Assembly (NCBI GenBank): GCA_003645805.1
Contig: QNCL01000001.1
Span: forward strand, 13,344-77,343
Reading direction: 5' to 3'
Length of the DNA: 64,000 nt
From: Candidatus Omnitrophota bacterium
GTDB lineage: Bacteria; Omnitrophota; 4484-213
Below, one piece after another: positions 20,161 to 29,322 of this stretch (within the stretch, counting starts at the first letter, position 1; every line of letters begins with the position of its first letter). The position numbers and the translations under genes were made by a program. The notes below the pieces were generated by a model, which was not told the origin of the DNA, did not search any database, and saw only the letters and a list, made by a program, of their open reading frames with translations.

Positions 20161-20613
20161 ATGCGTCCGGACTGGGATGAGTACTTTTTGAGTTTGGTAA
20201 AGATGGTGGCTACCCGCTCTACCTGTCGCCGGCGGCAAGTAGGAGCGCTTTTGGTTAAAGATAAACGGATAATTGCCAGCGGATATAACGGAGCACCTTC
20301 AGGAATGGCTCATTGTCTGGACATAGGTTGTTTGCGGGATCAATTAGCCATCCCTTCAGGAGAACGGCAGGAACTCTGTCGCGGTCTCCATGCAGAGATG
20401 AATGTGGTTATCCAAGCGGCTATTTATGGAATAAGCACAAAGGGTTCTACCCTTTACTGCACAAACTATCCCTGTATCCTGTGCGCTAAGATACTTATCC
20501 AGGCAGGAATAAAAAGGATAGTTTATATTGCCGATTACCCTGATCAGGAGGCAAAAACCTTGCTGGAGAAAGCGGGAATTAAGGTAGAGCAAGCCTTTAA
20601 GGAGAGAAACTGA
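20161..20613 (+). CDS. Deoxycytidylate (dCMP) deaminase family protein
   Basis: Zinc-dependent deaminase converting dCMP to dUMP, feeding thymidylate synthesis. 150 residues. The zinc and catalytic residues are H-A-E in LHAEMN and the cysteines in [10 protein letters not shown]; the N-terminal extra cysteine/histidine segment ([11 protein letters not shown]) matches the dCMP deaminase/ComEB type rather than cytidine deaminases. The start ATG follows a 49-base gap with no clear promoter or ribosome site. It lies three bases upstream of trpS. Confidence 0.9.
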   Translation: MRPDWDEYFLSLVKMVATRSTCRRRQVGALLVKDKRIIASGYNGAPSGMAHCLDIGCLRDQLAIPSGERQELCRGLHAEMNVVIQAAIYGISTKGSTLYCTNYPCILCAKILIQAGIKRIVYIADYPDQEAKTLLEKAGIKVEQAFKERN

Positions 20614-20616
20614 GGG

Positions 20617-21621
20617 ATGAAAAAGGTTGTTTTAAGTGGAGTTGCTCCTACAGGGACACTAACCATAGGTAATTATCTGGGAGCATTGAAAAACTGGAAA
20701 GAGATGCAAAAAGACTATGATTGTCTGTTTATGATAGTGGATATGCACGCTATCACAGTGCGTCAAGATCCCTCCAGTTTATATAATCGTTGCATTTCTT
20801 TTGCTACCCAATACCTTGCTTGTGGAATAGACCCTCAAGAGAGCACAATATTTATCCAATCCTCTGTGAGTGCTCATTCAGAGTTAGCCTGGATCTTAAG
20901 TTGTTTCACCCACCTCGGGGAGCTAAACAGAATGACCCAATTCAAAAGCAAAGCAAAAAGATACTCAAGCAATATCAATGCGGGTCTTTATACCTATCCT
21001 GTGCTGATGGCTGCAGATATCCTGCTTTATCAAACAGATATTGTGCCTATTGGAGAGGATCAGAAACAGCATCTGGAGTTAACCAGAGATATTGCCCAGA
21101 GGTTTAATAATCTCTATGGAGAGGTCTTTAAACTCCCTGAGCCTTATATCTCCCAGATGGGAGCGAGGATAATGAGTTTGCTTGATCCTACACGCAAGAT
21201 GGATAAATCTGATTCTAATCCCAATAACTACATTGCTTTATTAGATGAGCCCGATGTGGTTCGAAAGAAGATTAGACACGCCGTTACCGATTCCGGTTCA
21301 GAAATAAGAGTGGATGAGAGAAAACCGGGAATAAGTAATCTTCTCACCATCTACTCTTGTTTATCTGAGCAGCCTGTGAGCAAACTGGAGGAGAGGTTTG
21401 CAGAAAAGGGTTATGCGTCTTTTAAAGAAGAATTGGCTGAACTAATCATTCAAACTCTTAAACCCATTCAGAAAGAATACAGGAGACTAATGGATAATAG
21501 AGACTATGTAATCGACCTTCTGCAAGAAGGAGCAAAAAAAGCAAGGACAAGAGCGGAGAGGACGCTGAGGGAGGTAAAGAAAAGAATAGGTTTTCTTTAT
21601 CTAACTCAGGATCAACAATGA
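20617..21621 (+). CDS. trpS: Tryptophanyl-tRNA synthetase
   Basis: Class I synthetase charging tRNA-Trp. 334 residues, normal for TrpS. The HIGH-type motif is PTGTLTIGNYLGAL and the KMSKS motif reads KMDKSD. The middle region has the tryptophan-pocket sequences VDMHAIT and YPVLMAADILLYQ with GEDQKQH. Four bases of its end overlap the scpA start, so trpS-scpA-scpB-pheA are probably one transcript. Confidence 0.96.
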   Translation: MKKVVLSGVAPTGTLTIGNYLGALKNWKEMQKDYDCLFMIVDMHAITVRQDPSSLYNRCISFATQYLACGIDPQESTIFIQSSVSAHSELAWILSCFTHLGELNRMTQFKSKAKRYSSNINAGLYTYPVLMAADILLYQTDIVPIGEDQKQHLELTRDIAQRFNNLYGEVFKLPEPYISQMGARIMSLLDPTRKMDKSDSNPNNYIALLDEPDVVRKKIRHAVTDSGSEIRVDERKPGISNLLTIYSCLSEQPVSKLEERFAEKGYASFKEELAELIIQTLKPIQKEYRRLMDNRDYVIDLLQEGAKKARTRAERTLREVKKRIGFLYLTQDQQ

Positions 21622-22388
21622 CCCAGAGCCTCTGGAGAATAGAGGTAGAGAAGTTTCAGGGAGATCCATATAGATTTTTGGAAGAGGCAAAAGAAGAGAG
21701 GATAGATCTTTGCAATTTCTCTCTCACTCAGATAATTAATCAATATATCCATTGGCTCTCTAACTTTGAGGGAAGTATAGATATTGCCGCTGATTTCCTC
21801 CTTCTTTCTTGTTCGCTTATCTTCTTAAAATCTTCCCTTCTTCTTCCTTCATCCAAATTGGAAAAGGAGGAGGGTGAGGAGAAGGAGCGGAAAGGGGCGC
21901 TTGAAGGGAATACAGAACTCTATCAGGAGTTCAAACAACTTGCTCAAGAATTAAAAACAAAAGAGAGGGAAAGAACTCTTCTCTTTACTCGTCCCAGATT
22001 TAAAGAGAATGGTGTTTATCCTGCAGAAGAAAGAAAAGAAAAAAAGGGAAATATAGAGACGCTAATTCATCTCTTTACTCAACTTTCCTCTTCTCTTTTC
22101 TCATCTCCAGTCAAGATTGTCAGGGAGAGATGGAGTGTAAAAGAGAAGATAAAGCAGATTTTAGAATGGCTGGGAAGAGAATCCTGTATCTGTCTTAAGA
22201 AACTTTTTTCTTCTGCGGAGCATAAATTAGAGATAATTGCTTTCTTTCTGGCTACTTTAGAACTTATAAGGGCAAATAAGATAAGTGTAAGACAAGAGGA
22301 ATTATTCGGAGAGGTCTATCTTATCAGAAAACAACCTGAGGAGCTGATGGAATGGGATGGAGAAGGAGGAGATAAAGAGGATAATTGA
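21618..22388 (+). CDS. scpA: Segregation and condensation protein A (kleisin)
   Basis: Kleisin that bridges the SMC heads in the bacterial condensin. 256 residues. The N-terminal part (WRIEVEKFQGDPYRFLEEAKEE) matches the ScpA start usually seen as F.GPLDLLL, although it diverges here; IDIAADFLLLSCSLIFLKSSLLLP is the conserved helix after it, and the C-terminal winged-helix region contains FLATLELIRANKISVRQEELFGEVYL. The gene overlaps scpB by 32 bases. Its SMC partner may be the unusual 810-residue protein at 35.7 kb. Confidence 0.88.
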   Translation: MTQSLWRIEVEKFQGDPYRFLEEAKEERIDLCNFSLTQIINQYIHWLSNFEGSIDIAADFLLLSCSLIFLKSSLLLPSSKLEKEEGEEKERKGALEGNTELYQEFKQLAQELKTKERERTLLFTRPRFKENGVYPAEERKEKKGNIETLIHLFTQLSSSLFSSPVKIVRERWSVKEKIKQILEWLGRESCICLKKLFSSAEHKLEIIAFFLATLELIRANKISVRQEELFGEVYLIRKQPEELMEWDGEGGDKEDN

Positions 22389-22899
22389 GGCAGTTCTGTT
22401 TGCCAGCGACAGGCCTCTATCCTCTGAGGAGTTGAGCAAGGCGTTGAATATAGAAAATAAATTTACAAAGGAGTTAATTAAGGAGTTAAAAGAAGAATAC
22501 AGAAAGGAAAACAGGAGTTTTCAGATTATAGAGATTGCCCAGGGCTTTCAAGTTTGCACTTTACCCATCTATGCGTCCTGGATAAAAAAGGTTTTAAGAA
22601 GAGAGAAAGAAGAAAAACTTTCGCTTCCTGCTCTGGAAACCCTATCTATAATTGCCTATCGTCAGCCAGTAACCCGTGCGGAGATTGAAGCAATAAGAGG
22701 AGTGGATGTAGGGGGAATACTGAAGTATCTTCTGGAGAGAGGGCTGATTAAGACTGCAGGAAGAAAAGATAGTTTAGGAAAACCAATACTTTATCGTACC
22801 ACTTCTTATTTCCTTCAATACTTTGGTCTAAGTTCCCTAACAGACTTACCTCAACCTTCGGGAAAGATAAGAAAAAAGGAGAAAGATGAAGCAAACTGA
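22357..22899 (+). CDS. scpB: Segregation and condensation protein B
   Basis: Winged-helix dimer that binds ScpA in the SMC complex. 180 residues, typical. Motifs: EAVLFASDRPLSSEELSKAL near the start, and the family hallmark LETLSIIAYRQPVTRAEIEAIRGVDV followed by GLIKTAGRKDSLGKPILYRTT. It starts inside the end of scpA and overlaps the pheA start by 14 bases, so the three genes are likely translated as a coupled group. Confidence 0.94.
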   Translation: MEKEEIKRIIEAVLFASDRPLSSEELSKALNIENKFTKELIKELKEEYRKENRSFQIIEIAQGFQVCTLPIYASWIKKVLRREKEEKLSLPALETLSIIAYRQPVTRAEIEAIRGVDVGGILKYLLERGLIKTAGRKDSLGKPILYRTTSYFLQYFGLSSLTDLPQPSGKIRKKEKDEAN

Positions 22900-23965
22900 G
22901 AAGGTTCGGTCTTTACGGGAGAAAATTGACAAAATAGATGCAGAGATTGTAAAACTCCTTAACCAACGCACTCGAATGGCTCTTAAGATAGGAGAGATAA
23001 AGAATAAAGAGGGCACATCGGTATACTCTCCCGAAAGGGAGGAGGAGATCTATCAAAGGATAGTAAGGCTAAACAAAGGACCTCTTCGCTCCCAGAGTAT
23101 AAAGGCTATCTATCGCGAGATTATGTCCAGCACCCTCTCTCTTCAGAAAGAGGTGAGCATTGCTTATTTAGGTCCTCCGGCAACCTTCACTCACCTTGCT
23201 GCTTTGAAGAAGTTTGGCAGTTCAGTGAACTATCTCCCCTGTGCAAATATTGAGGGTGTATTCAAGGTGGTGGAGAAGGGAGAAGCAACCTATGGAGTAG
23301 TGCCCATTGAGAACTCTATAGAGGGAGCAGTAAGTCATACTTTGGATATGTTTATCGATTTCGATCTAAAGATATGCTCGGAGATTTTTCTGGAGATCTC
23401 CCATAGCCTCCTTTCTAACTTTCCTCTGGAGAAGATTAAAAAGATCTATTCCAATCCGCAAGTATTTGCTCAATGCCGTTCCTGGTTGAATAGAAACCTA
23501 CCTGCCGCCGAAATGATAGAGGTATCCAGCACTGCCAAAGCTGCGCAAGTTGCTTCTTCCGAGAGATATGCAGGAGCGATTGCTAATGTTCTCTCTGCTC
23601 AGATCTATCACCTGAAGGTAATAAAAGAAGATATCCAGGATAACCTTCACAATATAACCCGTTTCCTGGTAATCGGGAAGAATAATGTCCCCGAGACAGG
23701 AAATGATAAAACCTCTCTCCTCTTCTCTATAAAAGACAGAGTAGGAGCGCTTTATGAGATGCTCTTGCCCTTCAAGAAGGAAGGCATCAATCTTACCAAG
23801 ATAGAATCTCGCCCTTCTAAAACAAGGGCTTGGGATTACTATTTCTTTCTGGATTTAGAAGGGCATTGTGAACAGAAAAAAGTAAAGAAAGTGCTTAAGG
23901 AACTGGAGAACAGGTGCATCTTCTTAAAGGTCTTGGGTGCTTATCCAAAAGGAGAAGAAAACTGA
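22886..23965 (+). CDS. pheA: Bifunctional chorismate mutase/prephenate dehydratase
   Basis: Converts chorismate to prephenate and on to phenylpyruvate for phenylalanine. 359 residues in three parts: an AroQ-type mutase (about 1-90, REKIDKIDAEIVKLLNQRTRMALKIGEIK), a dehydratase domain (about 93-275, from IAYLGPPATFTHLAA, with VPIENSIEGAVSHTLD and the NLHNITRFLVIG segment) and a C-terminal ACT domain (about 280-355) with the ESRPS Phe-binding motif, so feedback inhibition by phenylalanine is expected. It overlaps scpB by 14 bases and is followed 10 bases later by ilvN, putting two amino-acid genes side by side. Confidence 0.95.
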   Translation: MKQTEKVRSLREKIDKIDAEIVKLLNQRTRMALKIGEIKNKEGTSVYSPEREEEIYQRIVRLNKGPLRSQSIKAIYREIMSSTLSLQKEVSIAYLGPPATFTHLAALKKFGSSVNYLPCANIEGVFKVVEKGEATYGVVPIENSIEGAVSHTLDMFIDFDLKICSEIFLEISHSLLSNFPLEKIKKIYSNPQVFAQCRSWLNRNLPAAEMIEVSSTAKAAQVASSERYAGAIANVLSAQIYHLKVIKEDIQDNLHNITRFLVIGKNNVPETGNDKTSLLFSIKDRVGALYEMLLPFKKEGINLTKIESRPSKTRAWDYYFFLDLEGHCEQKKVKKVLKELENRCIFLKVLGAYPKGEEN

Positions 23966-23975
23966 GGAGGAGAAT

Positions 23976-24479
23976 ATGCAAAGGCGTGAGTTGGAGCAGG
24001 TAATGAGGCATACAATCTCAGTGCTGGTAGAGAATAAACCAGGGGTGCTTGCGCGTATCGCCGGTCTCTTCTCCGCTCGGGGGTTTAATATTGACAGCCT
24101 TACCGTAGGAAGAACAGAGGATCCTACCATCTCCGAGATGACTGTGGTAGCAGAAGGAGATGACCGCGTCCTTGAGCAGATCAGCAAACAGTTATATAAA
24201 CTTATTGATGTGATAAAAGTAGAGGACTTGACCAAGACAGGGGTAGAGTTTGTGGAACGAGAGTTGGTTCTGGTAAAAGTAGAACTTCGCGAGGGAAAAG
24301 AGGAGTTTTTGCATCTGGTTAAAGAGATGGAGGCGAAGATACTCTATGAAAAAGGGGAGAATATGTTGATAGAGATAGTAGGAGAGGAGAAGCATATAGA
24401 GGAATGCCTGAAGAAGATGGAAAGATTCGATATCCAGCGAATATTTCGCACCGGAAAGATTGCTATGAAGACAGGATAA
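23976..24479 (+). CDS. ilvN: Acetolactate synthase small (regulatory) subunit
   Basis: ACT-domain subunit that activates IlvB and confers valine feedback inhibition. From the ATG at 23976 it has 167 residues; the ribosome site GGAGGAG sits just upstream at about 23966-23972, so an in-frame GTG at 23937 inside pheA is rejected. The first ACT domain reads HTISVLVENKPGVLARIAGLFSARGFNIDSL, matching the family almost exactly; a second ACT-like half follows. The catalytic subunit lies at 1.8 kb, an unusual separation. Confidence 0.95.
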   Translation: MQRRELEQVMRHTISVLVENKPGVLARIAGLFSARGFNIDSLTVGRTEDPTISEMTVVAEGDDRVLEQISKQLYKLIDVIKVEDLTKTGVEFVERELVLVKVELREGKEEFLHLVKEMEAKILYEKGENMLIEIVGEEKHIEECLKKMERFDIQRIFRTGKIAMKTG

Positions 24480-24500
24480 ACTTTTTTGATGGGGTGAGAA

Positions 24501-26516
24501 ATGGAAAAACGAAATATTGTTTTACTCTCTCATTCTGGAGCAGGAAAGACCTCACTGGCAGAAGCAATGCTTTTTGATAGCAAAGAGATCTCGCGGTTGG
24601 GAAAGGTAGAAACAGGAGATACAGTAAGCGACTATACTCCGGAGGAGATAGAAAGAAGGATGTCCCTGAACCTCTCTTTGCTTCACTGCCATTGGAAGAA
24701 TAAGAAAATAAACATTTTAGATACTCCCGGATATGCAGACTTTATTGGAGAGATAATCTCGGGGTTGGTAGCGGCAGATGCAGGAGTCTTGATTGTTGAC
24801 GCCAGTGCAGGAATTGAGGTGGGAACAGAGCGGGCATACCAACTTCTTAACGACTACCGCCTTCCCTTCTTTATCTTTGTAAATAAACTGGATAAAGAAG
24901 GAGCAGATTTCTTAAAGACTGTAAAGGTCATCCAAGATCGATTTGGGAAGGGATGCTTTCCTGTGCACTATCCGATAAATAGAGGAGGGGAGATAAGGCG
25001 GGTAATCTCGGTGCTTCAGGAAGAAGAAGAGAATTTAGAGGAGACAGAAAGAGAAAAAGTAGAGGAATTTAGAAAAAAAGCCATAGAGATGATTGCCGAG
25101 GTAGATGACTATCTTCTGGAGAGGTATCTGGAGGAAGAGACTTTTTCCCATAATCAGATAATGCAAGGATTGCAAAAAGGTTTCGCGGAAAGGAAACTAA
25201 CCCCTATCCTGTGTGGTTCTGCTTTAAGAAATATAGGTATAGATTCTCTTCTGGAGATGCTCTCGGAAGTCTCTCCTTCTCCTCCCTCTTCTTACAAGGG
25301 AGTTAATCCTGAGAGCAAGCAAGAAGAGGAAAGAAAAGCAGATAGCCACAGCCCCTTCAGCGCCCTGGTATTCAAAACTATCTCCGACCCCTATGTGGGG
25401 CAACTAAGTTTGTTCAAGGTTTTCTCAGGAGAACTTGCCTCCAATACAGAGTTTTACAACTCCAGCAAAGGCACAAAGGAGCGGATTAGTCAGATCCTTT
25501 TCCTGCAAGGGAAAGAGCAAAAGCCCACTTCTAAAGTAGAAGCAGGAGATATAGCGGCAGTAGCGAAGTTGAAGAACACAGAGACAGGAGATAGTATATG
25601 TGAAGAGAAAAATCCTATTCTCTTCTCCCGCATCGATTTTCCTCAACCCCTTCTTTCTCTTGCTCTAAAGCCTAAGTCTAACAAAGATGAAGCGAAGATT
25701 TCCGAAGCACTGGTAAAACTTCATAAGGAAACTCCTACCTTTCACATTTCTCGGGATGAGCAGACAAAGGAACTTCTTATCTCAGGAATGGGGAACTTGT
25801 GTTTGGAAATTGCCATTGCTCGTCTGAAGAGAGAGTTTAAGTTGGAAGTAGAGGTAGGTGAGCCAAAGATTGCTTATAAGGAAACGATTACTCGGAGCGC
25901 AGAGGTGCAAGGTAAATATAAACGCCAAACAGGAGGGCATGGGCAATATGGAGATGTTTGGTTGAGATTGGAACCTTTGGAGAGAGGAAAGGGTTTTGAG
26001 TTTGTAAACAAGATTGTGGGGGGAGTGGTTCCCCGGCAGTATATTCCCGCAGTAGAGAAGGGAATAAAGCAGGCAATGAGTGAGGGAGTGCTTGCCGGTT
26101 ATCCTCTGGTAGACATAAAAGCGACCCTCTATGATGGCTCCTATCACTCTGTAGATTCCTCTGATCTGGCTTTTCAGATTGCCGCCGCTATGGCTTTAAG
26201 AAAGGGTGCTCTGGAAGCAAAACCTGTGTTGTTAGAACCTATTGTAGAGGTGGAGGTAGATGCTCCGGAAGAGTATATGGGAGATATTAACAGCGGGCTG
26301 AGTTCCAAACGAGGAAGAATCGTAGGAATGGAAGGAAGAAAGATAAAGGCTCTTGTGCCTTTAAGTGAGATGACCCATTATACCACCGACTTGAAATCGA
26401 TCACTGGAGGAAGAGGTTCTTTTTCAATGAAGTTTTCCCATTATGAGATTGTCCCTCAAAAGATAGCGGAGAAGATAATTGCGCAGAAGAGGGTTGATAA
26501 TGAGAAAGAGAAATAG
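24501..26516 (+). CDS. Elongation factor G-like GTPase (EF-G paralog)
   Basis: Translation-factor GTPase with the full EF-G domain order but paralog signatures; 671 residues against about 690-700 for true EF-G. G1 is SHSGAGKTS, G3 is DTPGYADF and G4 NKLD. In true EF-G the G3 motif is DTPGHVDF, where His activates the water; here Tyr takes that place. The switch I stretch RRMSLNLS also departs from RGITI. These changes are typical of the FusA2-like family, whose function is not settled (some members cannot translocate). Domains III-V are visible, including QTGGHGQYGDVWL and the C-terminal GRIVGMEGR. A canonical fusA must lie elsewhere. The end overlaps the next small gene by 17 bases. Confidence 0.88.
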   Translation: MEKRNIVLLSHSGAGKTSLAEAMLFDSKEISRLGKVETGDTVSDYTPEEIERRMSLNLSLLHCHWKNKKINILDTPGYADFIGEIISGLVAADAGVLIVDASAGIEVGTERAYQLLNDYRLPFFIFVNKLDKEGADFLKTVKVIQDRFGKGCFPVHYPINRGGEIRRVISVLQEEEENLEETEREKVEEFRKKAIEMIAEVDDYLLERYLEEETFSHNQIMQGLQKGFAERKLTPILCGSALRNIGIDSLLEMLSEVSPSPPSSYKGVNPESKQEEERKADSHSPFSALVFKTISDPYVGQLSLFKVFSGELASNTEFYNSSKGTKERISQILFLQGKEQKPTSKVEAGDIAAVAKLKNTETGDSICEEKNPILFSRIDFPQPLLSLALKPKSNKDEAKISEALVKLHKETPTFHISRDEQTKELLISGMGNLCLEIAIARLKREFKLEVEVGEPKIAYKETITRSAEVQGKYKRQTGGHGQYGDVWLRLEPLERGKGFEFVNKIVGGVVPRQYIPAVEKGIKQAMSEGVLAGYPLVDIKATLYDGSYHSVDSSDLAFQIAAAMALRKGALEAKPVLLEPIVEVEVDAPEEYMGDINSGLSSKRGRIVGMEGRKIKALVPLSEMTHYTTDLKSITGGRGSFSMKFSHYEIVPQKIAEKIIAQKRVDNEKEK

Positions 26517-26667
26517 GTCGCAAATAATCTTGGAGGCGGCCATTATCTTCTGTGTAATAATCGTGTTTTTTATGCTCATTTTCTATACCGTTGTTCATCC
26601 TCTAAATAAGATGATGGTAAGCGAATATCAGGGATATATGAGCGAGCGTATTGCAGTAAGTGAGTGA
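26500..26667 (+). CDS. Small TadE/Flp-like envelope protein
   Basis: 55 residues from the ATG at 26500. A basic N-terminus (MRKRNRSQ) precedes ILEAAIIFCVIIVFFMLIFYTVV, a single hydrophobic helix with a glutamate near its start, the layout of TadE-type pseudopilins where Glu+5 directs assembly. No other domain is seen. It overlaps the end of the EF-G paralog by 17 bases and the next gene begins two bases after its stop, so the three pilin-like genes form a unit. Similarity is by pattern only; a simple membrane peptide is possible. Confidence 0.6.
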   Translation: MRKRNRSQIILEAAIIFCVIIVFFMLIFYTVVHPLNKMMVSEYQGYMSERIAVSE

Positions 26668-26669
26668 AG

Positions 26670-27677
26670 ATGAAGTCTTGGGGACAGATTAGCATCTTTC
26701 TCATCTCTCTCTTAGCAGTTTTACTTGCCTTTATGGGAGGGATGATTAGATTAGGGAATAAATCCCTGGAGTATTTGCGTGCCCAAAATGCTGCAGATGC
26801 AGCAGCGCTGGCAGGAGTTGCTTGTTTGGCTCGAGGGCTGAATAGTATGGCAATGCTTACTGCGGCTAAAGTAGAGAAGGATACAGGGGAAAGTCTTATC
26901 TATCCTTTTAACTACACCAGTTATCTCACCACTCCCCCTACTCCTGTGTATATATCTCTTCAGCCAATATCGGGGTTAGCAAGTGAATATGAACAGAAAA
27001 AACTCTTTTTTAACCCTTTACCTGCCTCTCCCGAGGTTATCAACGAAGGAGAGAGTAAAGCAAGAATGGCTGAGCAATTAGATGAGAAGAAGGTAAGGGA
27101 GATAGTTATCGAGCACTTGAAACTTATCAGGGGAGCAATAGATAAAACCCAAAGAGAATATGTAGATATAGATACAGAAGTGAGAGAGGTAAGTAAAAGA
27201 TGCGCCTTAGAAAATGGCTATGAGATAAAAGAGGTATCTCCGGGGGGAGGGGATATTGCCCAATGGCAACCTACCTGGGAAGATAAAGATATAGTTATAG
27301 AGTATAACTATTGGAGGGAATATAGAAGCAAAACGGTAAACACCAGCTGCAAAAAACCCCGATGTGCTCAGCTCTGTAGTCCCTGTGGTTTCACTGCCCG
27401 CGCTTGCTGTGGAGAAGACTGTGATCCTCGGCGCTATACCTGCTATTGTAAAAGGTGCTGGAAAAGGACACAAACCTCATACTCTTACTCTTTACCTTTC
27501 TGGACTCAAGGGAGTTTGCACTCTACCGAGGTCAATGTGAGTATCTCCTTGGCTAATAAAGAAGAAAGAAGAGCAACAGGGGCTCTAACCAATATCTGCT
27601 CTGGCGCACATCCTCCTTCTACCTGTGGACAACTCTTTCCTCCACAACCCCATTTTGAGGTGCATCTAAAGGAGTGA
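26670..27677 (+). CDS. TadG-like surface protein with a cysteine cluster
   Basis: 335 residues. The N-terminal helix (WGQISIFLISLLAVLLAFMGGMIRLG) followed by LRAQNAADAAALAGV is the hallmark of TadG/TadE-like Flp pilus-assembly proteins. The middle is charged and coiled. Around residues 227-265 there are ten cysteines (including SPCG, ACCGEDC, CYCKRC), which could form disulfides outside the cell or bind metal; this cluster is not part of the usual TadG. A GTG at 26664 overlapping the previous stop is an alternative start. No tadA/B/C or peptidase genes are in the window, so the secretion machinery must be elsewhere or absent. Confidence 0.7.
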   Translation: MKSWGQISIFLISLLAVLLAFMGGMIRLGNKSLEYLRAQNAADAAALAGVACLARGLNSMAMLTAAKVEKDTGESLIYPFNYTSYLTTPPTPVYISLQPISGLASEYEQKKLFFNPLPASPEVINEGESKARMAEQLDEKKVREIVIEHLKLIRGAIDKTQREYVDIDTEVREVSKRCALENGYEIKEVSPGGGDIAQWQPTWEDKDIVIEYNYWREYRSKTVNTSCKKPRCAQLCSPCGFTARACCGEDCDPRRYTCYCKRCWKRTQTSYSYSLPFWTQGSLHSTEVNVSISLANKEERRATGALTNICSGAHPPSTCGQLFPPQPHFEVHLKE

Positions 27678-27695
27678 GAAGATAGAAAGATAGAG

Positions 27696-28295
27696 ATGAT
27701 CCCTTTTAACTCTAAAAAATTTTCTCTTGAGTATGCTCAAGCAAGTTTTGAATTTGCCATCTTCTTCCCGCTGTTTGTGTTTATGATTATTCTTATTATC
27801 CAATTCGGCAAGATTCTTCTCCTTAAACAAAGGGTAGAGATGTCCGCATTTCGGGCTGCACTTTATGCGGCAAAACCGGCTAACTTAGGAGCAAGCGAGG
27901 AAGAGATAAGAAAGGAGATACTTAGATTCTTCCCCCCGGATGAACAGAGTTCAGTAGTAATAGAAAACCTTCACCGGGAGATTAAACAGACCGCGCAAGG
28001 AGAGACTATAGATTATGCAGAACTCAGCGTGCGTGCACAAACAAGACTGTTTTCCGGAATACCCTTCTCTCCTATCTGGGAAAAAGTAGAGCAAAGAAGC
28101 AGAAAAAGAGTAGAGATGATAGTCGAGAGGATAAAAGAAGCGATAGATAATGGAGAGATAAAGGATAGTTTAGCGATAAGAGATACTTTACAGAAGTTAG
28201 AATCTTGCTGTGATAGTTATGCTCAGGGAATCTATACCGCTTGTGCTTTCCACAAGATTATCTACGACCCCCGTGTGCCATTTAGCCGAGAGTAA
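27696..28295 (+). CDS. TadE-like pseudopilin protein
   Basis: 199 residues. After a 15-residue leader, AQASFEFAIFFPLFVFMIILIIQFGKILL matches the TadE pattern (small polar residues, Glu, then a long hydrophobic helix), followed by RVEMSAFRAALYAAKP, the typical helix exit. The C-terminal half is charged helix plus three or four cysteines (ESCCDSYAQGIYTAC). It lies 18 bases after the TadG-like gene. Together the three genes may encode minor pilins or surface proteins exported by a Tad-type system; no motor gene is present to confirm this. Confidence 0.7.
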   Translation: MIPFNSKKFSLEYAQASFEFAIFFPLFVFMIILIIQFGKILLLKQRVEMSAFRAALYAAKPANLGASEEEIRKEILRFFPPDEQSSVVIENLHREIKQTAQGETIDYAELSVRAQTRLFSGIPFSPIWEKVEQRSRKRVEMIVERIKEAIDNGEIKDSLAIRDTLQKLESCCDSYAQGIYTACAFHKIIYDPRVPFSRE

Positions 28296-28321
28296 GGGAT
28301 TCCTAATAAAAAAGGAGAGCA

Positions 28322-29293
28322 ATGTTGGATAAAGAGATCATCTCGCAGGCTCAGGAAGTTTTGCAAACCGAAGGGGAATCAATCTTAAGATTAATTCCTC
28401 GCTTAGGGAAGAACTTTATTCAGGCAATAGAACTCCTCTATCAGTGCAAGGGTAGAGTAATAATCATTGGTATGGGAAAACCTGGGATAATCGCCAAAAA
28501 GATCTCGGCTACCCTGGCTTCTACAGGGACTCCCAGTTTCTTCCTTCATCCTGCTGAGGCTGCACATGGAGATTTGGGAATGGTAACAGAGAGGGATATA
28601 GTGGTCATTTTATCCAACAGTGGAGAAACAGAAGAGATAATTAAGATCTTGCCCTCTATAAAGAGAATAGGATCGAAGATAGTTGCTCTTACAGGGAAAG
28701 TAAACTCTACTTTAGCCAGAAATAGCGATGTGGTCTTGGATACCAGTGTAGAAAAGGAGGCATGCAAGTTGGGTTTGGCTCCTACCTCCAGCACCACTGC
28801 AATGCTGGCAATGGGAGATGCCCTTGCGGTGGTCCTTTTTCAGAAAAAGGGTTTCAGAAAAGAAGACTACGCATTTTTCCACCCAGGGGGTATTTTAGGA
28901 AAGAGACTACTTTTGCGGGTAAAAGACATAATGCGCACCGGAAAAGCAAACCCTCTGGTAAGGGAGAATGAGATAGTAAGAAATGTTCTGCTAAGGATAA
29001 CTCAAGCCCGTGCAGGAGCAGCAGTAGTAGTAGATGCTTATGGAAAGTTGGTGGGTATATTTACTGATGGAGACTTGAGACGGCATTTAGAGAAAGATGT
29101 ACATCTTCTTAAAAGAAAAGTAAGCGAAGTAATGAGCAGAAAACCTGTAGTAGTAGATAAAGAGAGATTGGTAGTGGAGTGTGTAAAGATATTCGAGGAG
29201 AAGAAGATAGATGAGATTCCAGTAGTAGATGAGAATAATATAGTAATCGGATTGTTGGATGTTCAGGATGTGTTAAAGTCAGGAGTGGTATAG
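28322..29293 (+). CDS. kdsD: D-arabinose 5-phosphate isomerase (KpsF/GutQ family)
   Basis: Converts ribulose 5-phosphate to arabinose 5-phosphate, the first step to Kdo of lipopolysaccharide. 323 residues: an SIS domain (about 35-170, with GMGKPGIIAKKISATLASTGTPSFFLHPAEAAHGDLG and SNSGETEEI) followed by two CBS domains (about 205-320, ending IPVVDENNIVIGLLDVQDVL). AAGGAGAG just upstream of the ATG is a good ribosome site. The next gene is kdsC, which confirms the Kdo pathway and an outer membrane with LPS. Confidence 0.93.
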   Translation: MLDKEIISQAQEVLQTEGESILRLIPRLGKNFIQAIELLYQCKGRVIIIGMGKPGIIAKKISATLASTGTPSFFLHPAEAAHGDLGMVTERDIVVILSNSGETEEIIKILPSIKRIGSKIVALTGKVNSTLARNSDVVLDTSVEKEACKLGLAPTSSTTAMLAMGDALAVVLFQKKGFRKEDYAFFHPGGILGKRLLLRVKDIMRTGKANPLVRENEIVRNVLLRITQARAGAAVVVDAYGKLVGIFTDGDLRRHLEKDVHLLKRKVSEVMSRKPVVVDKERLVVECVKIFEEKKIDEIPVVDENNIVIGLLDVQDVLKSGVV

Positions 29294-29322
29294 ATAATCC
29301 CTCAGTTTACTTGCCGAGAGAG

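Noticed and set aside
23937..23975. GTG start giving a longer ilvN
   Set aside because: It lies inside pheA, lacks a ribosome site, and GGAGGAG sits directly before the ATG at 23976.
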